10,980 bases of DNA, from positions 1 through 10,980 of the forward strand of contig JAJXTK010000153.1 of the NCBI GenBank assembly GCA_021783935.1, in the 5' to 3' direction. The notes beneath the pieces are model-generated. The model saw nothing but the letters and a program-made list of their open reading frames with translations, did no database searches and had not been told where the DNA came from. Origin of the DNA: Myxococcales bacterium. GTDB taxonomy: Bacteria; Myxococcota_A; Polyangia; Polyangiales; JADJMO01. Shown piece after piece: positions 5,473 to 10,980 of this stretch (its first letter is position 1; each line of letters opens with the position of its first letter). Made by a program: the position numbers and the translations under genes.

Positions 5473-7131
5473 ATGCGCTCGCTCGCTCGGTACTCGCTGT
5501 TCGCCCTGGTGCTCGCTGGCTGCTCGTCGAGCAGCGCCCCCGCGGCGAACGCGCCTTCGGACGCGGGCGACGATGGCGCGCCCAGCTCCGCGGACGCGAG
5601 CCCGGCCGCGTCGGTCTGCACCGTCGCGAGCACCGGCAGCGCGGGCGTCGCGATCCAAGGCCGGCTGCTCGCTCCGAGCGGGCCGGTGGACGGCGAGGTG
5701 CTCATCGACGCGACCGGGAAGATCGCGTGCGTCGCGGCGAGCTGCGCGTCGAGCGCCGGCTACGCCCAGGCGACGCGGCTGTCGTGCCCGAACGGCGTCA
5801 TCGCCCCCGGCTTCGTCAACGCGCACGATCACACCGACTACGACGTCGGCAAGCCGGTCTCGGACGGCACCACGCGCTACGGTCACCGCAACGACTGGCG
5901 CCGGGGGACCAACGGGTTCCCGCAGCTCAAGACGCCGTCGCCGACCAGCGATCCGAACCTGCTCGCGGCCGCGGAGCTGCGCTTCGTGATGGGCGGCGCG
6001 ACCTCGATCGTCGGCTCGGGCGGCACGCAGGGGTTCTTGCGCAACCTCGCGTCGTACAAGAACCCCGGCTGGATGGAGGGGCTCACCGGCAAGACGGTCT
6101 ACTTCGACACCTTCCCGCTCGGCGACAGCAGCGGCGTCGAGCTGACGTCGGGGTGCGCCTACCCGTCGATCCGCTCGGCCTCGAGCGCGTTCTCCGACGG
6201 CAACTACGCGCCGCACATCGCCGAGGGGGTGAGCCTCGCCGCCGAGAACGAGCTGCTCTGCCTGACCCAGTCGAGCAATGATCTCGTGCAGGCGCGCACC
6301 GCGGTCATCCACGCGGTCGGCCTCAACGCGAAGGACGTCGACGTGGTCGCCAAGGCGCAGGCGAAGGTCATCTGGTCGCCCCGCTCCAACATCGACCTTT
6401 ACGGCAACACGGCGTCGGTGACGGTGATCAAGAACGCGGGCGTCACGATGGCGCTCGGGACCGACTGGCTTCCTTCCGGTTCGATGAACATGCTGCGCGA
6501 GCTGAAGTGCGCCGACGCGCTCAACCAGCGCTACTTCGCGAGCGCGTTCACCGACCAAGAGCTCGTCGCGATGGCGACCCACGGCTCGGCCGTCGCGGCG
6601 GGGTTCGACGCGCAGATCGGCGACCTCGCGGTCGGGCTGCAGGGGGACGTCGTCGTCTACGACGGCGGGATCGGCAAGGACTACCGCGCGGTGATCGACG
6701 CCGGCGACGAGGACGTGCGGCTCGTGCTGCGCGGCGGCAAGGCGCTCTACGGCGACGCGGCGATCGTGACCGCGCTCGCGAGCGGGTGCGCGGCGCTCGA
6801 CGTTTGCGGCGTGCCGAAGTCGGTGTGCGTCGACGTGCCGGGCGTCACGCTCGCCTCGATCCAGGCGGCCGCCGCGAGCAGCTACCCGCTCTTCTTCTGC
6901 CGCGGCCAGGACCCCGACGCGGAGCCGAGCTGCGTCCCCTACCGCGACAGCTACCCGAACGGCACCTCCGCGACCGACCGCGACGGCGACGGCGTCGTCG
7001 ACGCGAACGACGACTGCCCCGACGTGTTCAACCCGGTGCGGCCGATGGACAACGGCGTGCAGTCGGACGTCGACGGCGACGGCGTCGGCGACGCCTGCGA
7101 CGCCAAGCCGCTCGACAAGAGCGCGCACTGA
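5473..7131 (+). CDS. Exported lipoprotein amidohydrolase with C-terminal TSP3 repeats
   Basis: 552 residues. The signal peptide MRSLARYSLFALVLAGC has lipobox LAGC (Cys17), so this is a membrane-anchored exported enzyme. A Ser/Ala/Asp-rich linker (18-45) leads to an amidohydrolase of the cytosine deaminase/TRZ-ATZ type. The entry motif is GVIAPGFVNAHDHTD, with metal ligands His118 and His120; His248 (PHIAEG, with Glu251), His280 (VIHAVG) and Asp331 (LGTDW) complete the usual set. The composite C-terminal strand GDLAVGLQGDVVVYDG (383-398) is typical. The reaction would be metal-dependent hydrolysis or deamination of a C-N (or related) bond; the substrate is unknown. Residues about 502-543 carry two TSP3-type acidic repeats (DRDGDGVVDANDDC and DVDGDGVGDACD), which bind calcium in other proteins. 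Several cysteines (about 436-487) may form disulfides. GAGGAG 5 bases before the ATG at 5473 supports this start over the earlier in-frame codon at 5341. Confidence 0.92.
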   Translation: MRSLARYSLFALVLAGCSSSSAPAANAPSDAGDDGAPSSADASPAASVCTVASTGSAGVAIQGRLLAPSGPVDGEVLIDATGKIACVAASCASSAGYAQATRLSCPNGVIAPGFVNAHDHTDYDVGKPVSDGTTRYGHRNDWRRGTNGFPQLKTPSPTSDPNLLAAAELRFVMGGATSIVGSGGTQGFLRNLASYKNPGWMEGLTGKTVYFDTFPLGDSSGVELTSGCAYPSIRSASSAFSDGNYAPHIAEGVSLAAENELLCLTQSSNDLVQARTAVIHAVGLNAKDVDVVAKAQAKVIWSPRSNIDLYGNTASVTVIKNAGVTMALGTDWLPSGSMNMLRELKCADALNQRYFASAFTDQELVAMATHGSAVAAGFDAQIGDLAVGLQGDVVVYDGGIGKDYRAVIDAGDEDVRLVLRGGKALYGDAAIVTALASGCAALDVCGVPKSVCVDVPGVTLASIQAAAASSYPLFFCRGQDPDAEPSCVPYRDSYPNGTSATDRDGDGVVDANDDCPDVFNPVRPMDNGVQSDVDGDGVGDACDAKPLDKSAH

Positions 7132-7134
7132 CGG

Positions 7135-7177
7135 GGCGCCCGCGAGCGTCGCGGTCGCTTGCGGCGCGACGGGCGCC
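7135..7177 (+). terminator. GC-rich hairpin after the amidohydrolase gene
   Basis: It begins 3 bases after the TGA. The outer stem GGCGCCC (7135-7141) pairs with GGGCGCC (7171-7177), and the inner stem GTCGCG (7148-7153) pairs with CGCGAC (7165-7170). The loop is 11 bases, with a 6-base bulge on the left side. No T-run follows, so it is not a textbook intrinsic terminator; it could stabilise the 3' end or cause partial termination before the aminotransferase gene. Confidence 0.4.
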
Positions 7178-7200
7178 GGCCCGATGCTGCGGCCACTTCG

Positions 7201-8391
7201 ATGCACCTCTCGACCCGTGGCCGCAACGTCCCCCCGTCCCCCATTCGCAAGCTGGTTCCGTTCGCCGACGAGGCCAAGAAGCGCGGCGTCGTCGTGCACC
7301 ACCTCAACATCGGCCAGCCCGACGTGCCGACGCCCGAGGTCTTCTTCGAGCGCGTGGGCTCGTTCCGCGAGAAGGTGCTCGCCTACGGCCACTCCGCCGG
7401 CAGCCTGCCGCTGCGTCAGGGGATGGCGGCCTACTACCGCCGGCTCGGCTACCCGGTCGGCGACGAGCACGTCACCGTCACCACGGGCGGCAGCGAGGCG
7501 ATCCTCTTCTCGATGATGGCGATCTGCGATCCCGGCGACGAGATCGTCTGCTTCGAGCCCTTTTACACGAACTACAACTCGTTCGCGGTGCAGGCGGGGG
7601 TCACGCTGCGGCCGGTGCGCTGCTCGCCCGACGACGGCTATCACCTGCCGCCGCGCGCCGCGATCGAGGCGGCGATCGGGCCGCGCACGCGCGCGCTGCT
7701 CATCTGCACGCCGAACAACCCCACCGGCACGGTGCTCCGCCGCGACGAGATGCAGACGCTCGTCGACCTCGCGATCGCCAAGGATCTCTTCCTCGTGTCC
7801 GACGAGGCCTACCGCGAGTTCGTCTACGGCGAGGTCCCGCACACCAGCGTGCTCGCCTTCCCCGAGCTCGGCGGGCGCGCGATCCTCCTCGACTCGCTGA
7901 GCAAGCGCTACAGCGTCTGCGGCGCCCGCATCGGCTGCGTCGTCTCGTCCGATCCCGAGCTGCAGCGCAGCTTCCTGCACCTCGGCCAAGCGCGCCTCTG
8001 CTCGCCGTCGCTCGAGCAGCACGGCGCGCTCGGGCTCTTGCCGATCGAGGGGGACTATTTCCAGTCCACGCAGGCCGAGTACCACCGGCGTCGCGACGCC
8101 GTGATGCGCGGCCTCGCCGCGATCCCGGGAGCCAGCGCGCGCACCCCCGAGGGGGCCTTCTACGTCATGGCGCGCCTGCCGGTCGACGACGCCGGGCGCT
8201 TCTGCGAGTGGCTGCTGCGCGAGTTCCAGCTCGACGGCGAGACCGTGATGCTCGCCCCGGGCGACGGCTTCTACGCGACGCCCGGGCTCGGGCGCGACGA
8301 GGTGCGCATCGCCTACGTCCTCGAGGTCGCGCACCTGGAGCGCGCGATGCGCTGCCTGCGCGAGGGGCTCGCGGCCTACGCGAAGCGCTGA
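7201..8391 (+). CDS. PLP-dependent aminotransferase, class I/II (fold type I)
   Basis: 396 residues, normal for aspartate-aminotransferase-like enzymes. Visible landmarks are LNIGQPDVPTP (35-45), TTGGSEAI (94-101, phosphate binding), Tyr122 in EPFYTNY, TPNNPTG (170-176, Asn173), VSDEAY (199-204, Asp201 to the pyridine nitrogen and Tyr204), the Schiff-base lysine Lys235 in DSLSKRYSVCGARIG with Arg243, and the substrate-carboxylate arginine Arg369 in VRIAY. It should swap an amino group between an amino acid and a 2-oxo acid in the cytoplasm. The SLSKRYSxCGARIG style occurs in a bacterial aminotransferase subgroup often annotated only as aspartate-family, so the substrate is left open. ATG at 7201 is chosen; the earlier in-frame TTG at 7159 sits inside the loop of the 7135-7177 hairpin and adds only Arg/Ala residues. 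There is no clear Shine-Dalgarno. Same strand and 69 bases after the amidohydrolase. Confidence 0.92.
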   Translation: MHLSTRGRNVPPSPIRKLVPFADEAKKRGVVVHHLNIGQPDVPTPEVFFERVGSFREKVLAYGHSAGSLPLRQGMAAYYRRLGYPVGDEHVTVTTGGSEAILFSMMAICDPGDEIVCFEPFYTNYNSFAVQAGVTLRPVRCSPDDGYHLPPRAAIEAAIGPRTRALLICTPNNPTGTVLRRDEMQTLVDLAIAKDLFLVSDEAYREFVYGEVPHTSVLAFPELGGRAILLDSLSKRYSVCGARIGCVVSSDPELQRSFLHLGQARLCSPSLEQHGALGLLPIEGDYFQSTQAEYHRRRDAVMRGLAAIPGASARTPEGAFYVMARLPVDDAGRFCEWLLREFQLDGETVMLAPGDGFYATPGLGRDEVRIAYVLEVAHLERAMRCLREGLAAYAKR

Positions 8392-8446
8392 CAGCTCATC
8401 CCTGGTCGCGCGTGTCGAGCGACGTGCTCCCTTTCGCGCGCGCCCT

Positions 8447-8466
8447 CGCGATCGTATGGGATCGCG
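8447..8466. repeat. Inverted repeat at the start of the small hypothetical gene
   Basis: CGCGATC (8447-8453) and GATCGCG (8460-8466) are perfect 7-base arms with a 6-base spacer. One candidate ATG (8456) lies in the spacer; the other (8468) lies 2 bases after the right arm. It could be an operator or an RNA hairpin over the translation start, but the word GATCGC is common in this DNA. Confidence 0.35.
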
Positions 8467-8467
8467 C

Positions 8468-8800
8468 ATGATCCACGATCACGAGGCGCGGCTCCCCGAC
8501 GTCCACGACACCGTCCTGCAGGGCGCGGCGATCGAAGAGTGGATCCACGGCGTGCGCGACTGCGCCCAGCTGCGCGAGATGGTCGTGCGCGGCGGGCCGC
8601 TCGCCGACGCGCCGCAGGCGGTCGCCGAGCACGATCAGAAGCAGCGGCTCGAGGAGGCGCTTTCGCACCTGCGCAAGGGGGCGTCGGTGCAGCTCCGCTA
8701 CGTGTTCGACGGCGTCGAGTGGTGGGACACGCTCATGCCGCTCGGCGACGGCAAGGTGCGGCTCGTGCGCATCGATCGCGCGACGCTCGATCGGCGGTAG
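8468..8800 (+). CDS. Small soluble protein of unknown function
   Basis: 110 residues with no signal peptide or membrane segment. The N-terminal half is mostly charged and helical (IEEWIHGVRDCAQLREMV, then EHDQKQRLEEALSHLRKG). The C-terminal part, QLRYVFDGVEWWDTLMPLGDGKVRLVRIDR (about 75-104), has alternating beta-strand character with a WWDTL motif, and looks like a conserved small domain. I do not recognise the family. G/C third-position bias is strong throughout and supports a real gene. The alternative ATG at 8456 adds only MGSR; the one at 8468 is preferred because GGGA lies about 7 bases upstream. It follows the aminotransferase by 76 bases on the same strand and may be transcribed with it. 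Confidence 0.75.
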   Translation: MIHDHEARLPDVHDTVLQGAAIEEWIHGVRDCAQLREMVVRGGPLADAPQAVAEHDQKQRLEEALSHLRKGASVQLRYVFDGVEWWDTLMPLGDGKVRLVRIDRATLDRR

Positions 8801-8807
8801 GGACCGT

Positions 8808-8825
8808 CTTCGACGCGAGACGAAG
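8808..8825 (+). terminator. Weak hairpin downstream of the small hypothetical gene
   Basis: CTTCG (8808-8812) and CGAAG (8821-8825) form a 5-base stem with an 8-base loop, 7 bases after the stop. A short T-containing stretch (GTTTCTTAT) begins about 10 bases later. Too short and too far from the T-run to be confident. The following 150 bases to the next start hold no gene; TATGCT at 8881-8886 is the only promoter-like -10 word and lacks a good -35 partner. Confidence 0.2.
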
Positions 8826-8973
8826 CGGGGCGGCGTTTCTTATCTGGACCCTTCCGGCTTTCGGGCGGGCAACACGGCGCTATGCTCGGACGAGCGCGCT
8901 CGCGCACGACAACCCTCGCGTGTTGCCGAAGTACGCGTCCTCTCGTTTCGATGCACGACTTTGGGGGCTGGAA

Positions 8974-9735
8974 ATGAAAGCGTCGCTCTTCTCCGTCGCC
9001 GCCGCTGTCGCGCTGCTCTCGGGCTGCATTGGTTGCAGCGACAAGTCGAATGACGCCTCGCGGACGCCGCCCCCGTGTACTGCCTCGTGGTGCCCACAGG
9101 TCCAGCAAGCGTGCGACGCCTGGCTCGCGCAGTGCCCAGGCCTCGCCGAGCTCGTCGACTCGGCGACGGCGGCATCGCCGACTGCGTGCACGGACGCCCT
9201 CGGTGCGCTGGTCGCGGCCAGCGCGCCCGACGCCGGCCCGGAGGCGGCGCAGGCGCTGCTCGACTGCATGAGGAAGGCCAAGTCGTGTGTCGAGGCGACG
9301 GCGTGCCGTGACTCGCTCATCGCGCCGCCGAGCGAGGGGGCTCCGGACAGCGCCGGTGTCGACTTGGGCGCCTTCACCGACGCACCGCCAATCCCGCCCG
9401 GCACGGTGCTGTTGCCCGGCGACGATCCGGCTTGCGTGCAGTGCGCGCTCAGCAACTGCGCGACCGAGTCGGCGTATTGTTTCGTCAACTCTCAGGGCAC
9501 TCCGGCGTGCTGGAATGATCCCGACGCCTACCCGCCGATCGTCGATTGTTGCGTCGACTATCGGCAGTGCATCGACGGCTGCCTCGCGAGCGATCCCGAC
9601 GCGGGCGCGACGTTCTCGCTCTGCGCAACGCAGTGCGACGCCGACTACCCGAAGGGCAAGGCGCAGTTCGATATCTACCGAACGTGCATGGCCAGCAAAT
9701 GCGCCACGTGCGGAGCCGGCGATGCGGGCCATTAG
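8974..9735 (+). CDS. Cys-rich exported lipoprotein, unknown function
   Basis: 253 residues. The signal peptide MKASLFSVAAAVALLSGC ends in lipobox LSGC (Cys18). The mature protein has 23 further cysteines in two blocks: residues 21-111 (nine) and 154-246 (fourteen), separated by a Pro/Asp/Gly-rich linker (about 112-150). The second block has spaced patterns such as CVQC....C, DCC, C...C and a final C....C..C, typical of disulfide-rich extracellular domains in myxobacterial lipoproteins (general knowledge; no named domain assigned). It may be a surface or outer-membrane protein. ATG at 8974 is placed just before the signal peptide, preceded by a G-rich GGGGGCTGGAA. The last 14 bases overlap the next lipoprotein gene. 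No catalytic motif is visible. Confidence 0.85.
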   Translation: MKASLFSVAAAVALLSGCIGCSDKSNDASRTPPPCTASWCPQVQQACDAWLAQCPGLAELVDSATAASPTACTDALGALVAASAPDAGPEAAQALLDCMRKAKSCVEATACRDSLIAPPSEGAPDSAGVDLGAFTDAPPIPPGTVLLPGDDPACVQCALSNCATESAYCFVNSQGTPACWNDPDAYPPIVDCCVDYRQCIDGCLASDPDAGATFSLCATQCDADYPKGKAQFDIYRTCMASKCATCGAGDAGH

Positions 9736-10063
9736 CGCGGGCGTCGTTCTCGCGTCGCTCGTCGCCGCGGCGTTCGTTGCCTGCGAACCGAGCGACGATC
9801 CCTGCCCCGACAAGCCGCCCATGTGGTTCTACCAGGGCAACGCTGGCGTGCAACATCACGAGGGCGCGTGCACCTACGACCTGCCATGCGGCCTGACGAC
9901 TCCGTGCTACCTGCAGCCTGAGGGGGACTGGGTCTGCGTCGAGCCTGCGCTGCTTGGCTCGTGTGCCTACTGCAAGGCCTACACGTCGACCTGGGACTGC
10001 GTCCGCGCCTTCTACTCGCAGCCTCCCGACGCCGGCACGTCGAGCGACGGGGCGACCGGTTGA
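9722..10063 (+). CDS. Small Cys-rich exported protein, probable lipoprotein
   Basis: 113 residues. MRAISAGVVLASLVAAAFVAC is a signal peptide with a lipobox-like FVAC (Cys21); Phe at -3 is not the usual Leu, so signal peptidase I cleavage is an alternative. The mature part has eight more cysteines (28, 50, 56, 62, 72, 81, 84, 93), an even number that suits four disulfides, plus aromatic residues (MWFYQG, WDCVRAFY). The tail is Asp/Ser/Gly-rich. The ATG lies 14 bases inside the preceding Cys-rich lipoprotein gene in another frame, with CGGAG about 7 bases upstream, so the two are probably translated together and may act together at the cell surface. It is convergent with the histidine kinase, 24 bases away. 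No family recognised. Confidence 0.8.
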   Translation: MRAISAGVVLASLVAAAFVACEPSDDPCPDKPPMWFYQGNAGVQHHEGACTYDLPCGLTTPCYLQPEGDWVCVEPALLGSCAYCKAYTSTWDCVRAFYSQPPDAGTSSDGATG

Positions 10064-10087
10064 GGGGCGCCGAAGCTCGCCGCGCAA

Positions 10088-10980
10088 TCACGCGATCGCG
10101 TGCGTCGGGATCGAGATCACCGCGCGCGTGCCGCCGCCGCGCCGAGGGGCCAGCGTGAGCGTGCCTCGGTGCGCCTTGATGATCTCGTGGGTGATCGCGA
10201 GGCCGAGCCCGGTCCCCTCGCCGACCGGCTTGGTCGTGAAGAAGGGCTCGGTCGCGCGGGCGGCGGCCTCCGGGGTGATGCCGGCGCCGTCGTCGTCGAC
10301 CACGAAGCCGAGCTGCCCGTCGTCGGCGCGCACCGTCACGTCGACGTGGCCGCCGCGCTCGCAGGCGGCCGCCGCGTTCAGCAGGAGGTTCACCAGCGCG
10401 TGCTCCAGCAGCCGGTGATCGCAGTGGATCTCGGGCAGGTCGGCGGCCATGTCGGTCTTGAGCTCGACCTCGCGCGCGACGAGCCGGTGCTCGGTGAGCC
10501 GCACCGCCGCGCGCACGATGCTCTCGGGGGCGACCGCGGCGAGCACCGGCGCCCCGCCGCGCGCGAGGTCCATGAACCCGCGCACCACGCCGCCGATGCG
10601 GGCGGTCTGCTCCTGGATGACCTCGAGGTGGCGCCGCGCGCGCTCGTCGCCCCCCTCGCGCGCCTCGCGGGCGAGCAGCTGCTCGGTGCGCCCGGCTATC
10701 ACCGCGAGCGGGGTCGAGATCTCGTGGGCGACGCCGCTCGCGAGCGTGCCCATCACGGCCACGCGGTCGGCCCGCACCAGCCGCTCGTCGCGCTGACGGG
10801 CGAGCGCCTCGAGCTCGAGCTGCCGCGCGAGATCGAGCTCGCGGCGCTGCTTGCCGAGCGCGATCGCGCCGAACACGAAGACCAGCCCGCCCGCGAGCGT
10901 CACGCCGAGCAAGAGCCGCAGCGACGCGCGCTGCTGACGGTCGCGCTCGCGGCTCGCGGAGTTGACGACCACGACCCCCC
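10088..10980 (-). CDS. Sensor histidine kinase (N-terminus outside window)
   Basis: 297 codons are visible; the frame is open to the window edge, so the GTG at 10972 is unlikely to be the true start (numbering below counts from it). A membrane segment (about 19-40, LRLLLGVTLAGGLVFVFGAIAL) is followed by a charged coiled-coil linker (41-70). The dimerisation domain carries the H-box GVAHEISTPL with phospho-acceptor His83. The ATPase domain has the N-box HALVNLLLNAA (Asn199), the G1 box DDDGAGI (226-232), the F-box EPFFTTK (242-248) and the G2 box GEGTGLGLAI (251-260). All catalytic boxes are intact, so the kinase should be active. It is the PAS/NtrB-like HisKA_HATPase type. The sensor domain and any partner response regulator are not in the window; none is encoded downstream here. 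Confidence 0.92.
   Translation of the reverse strand, partial: GVVVVNSASRERDRQQRASLRLLLGVTLAGGLVFVFGAIALGKQRRELDLARQLELEALARQRDERLVRADRVAVMGTLASGVAHEISTPLAVIAGRTEQLLAREAREGGDERARRHLEVIQEQTARIGGVVRGFMDLARGGAPVLAAVAPESIVRAAVRLTEHRLVAREVELKTDMAADLPEIHCDHRLLEHALVNLLLNAAAACERGGHVDVTVRADDGQLGFVVDDDGAGITPEAAARATEPFFTTKPVGEGTGLGLAITHEIIKAHRGTLTLAPRRGGGTRAVISIPTHAIA
10089..10102. repeat. 14-base perfect palindrome at the histidine kinase 3' end
   Basis: CACGCGATCGCGTG is a perfect palindrome covering the last codons and the stop of the kinase gene, 25 bases from the end of the convergent lipoprotein gene. It could contribute to termination in both directions, but it also fits the general frequency of GCGATCGC words here, and encodes HAIA plus the stop. 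Confidence 0.35.

Noticed and set aside
5446..8469. A 1007-codon minus-strand open frame across the amidohydrolase and aminotransferase genes
   Set aside because: It is antisense to two genes with complete catalytic motifs. Its product is Arg/Val/His-rich with no domain, the usual shadow of GC-rich coding DNA.
6507..8471. A 654-codon plus-strand open frame overlapping the amidohydrolase and aminotransferase
   Set aside because: Out of frame with both genes, very Arg-rich, no recognisable motif.
1..10980. CRISPR arrays, tRNA or rRNA genes, insertion sequences, attachment sites
   Set aside because: No regularly spaced repeats, no tRNA T-loop signature with acceptor stem, no transposase motifs and no terminal inverted repeats were seen on reading both strands.

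Overview
The window is very GC-rich, with G or C at nearly every third codon position. It carries several Cys-rich lipoproteins and a lipoprotein enzyme with a thrombospondin type 3 (TSP3) tail. This looks like a large-genome soil Myxococcota, probably a Polyangiales-type bacterium (inference from composition and gene content, not from a marker gene). No mobile element, CRISPR array, tRNA or rRNA is visible.

Left part (1-3299, minus strand): a compact three-gene unit reading right to left. It holds a FabF/KAS II-type beta-ketoacyl synthase, a fatty acyl-AMP ligase-like adenylating enzyme, and an extended-SDR NAD(P)-dependent epimerase/reductase cut by the window edge. Each junction is a 4-base GTGA overlap in which a GTG start shares bases with a TGA stop. 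Together they could activate a fatty acid, elongate it and reduce or modify the ketone, a small lipid or lipid-like metabolite route. No acyl carrier protein is visible; one may lie beyond position 1. The AT-richer block around 3345-3415 probably holds the promoter.

Middle-left (3300-5248, minus strand): a region with sparse coding. It contains a small lysine- and cysteine-rich lipoprotein (3760-4077), a startless coding-like fragment after it (3565-3759), a doubtful small ORF (4127-4417) that overlaps a plus-strand stretch resembling a degraded ParA/MinD-type P-loop, and a SAM-dependent methyltransferase (4427-5248).

Middle-right (5473-8800, plus strand, divergent from the methyltransferase): a lipoprotein amidohydrolase with a complete metal-ligand set and a C-terminal TSP3 calcium-binding tail, a GC-rich hairpin, a fold-type-I PLP aminotransferase, and a conserved-looking small protein of unknown function.

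Right part (8974-10980): two overlapping plus-strand genes for Cys-rich exported lipoproteins, convergent with a minus-strand sensor histidine kinase whose N-terminus lies outside the window. The strongest leads are the KAS/FAAL/SDR operon, the TSP3-tailed lipoprotein amidohydrolase and the Cys-rich lipoprotein pair. None can be called a new system from sequence alone.
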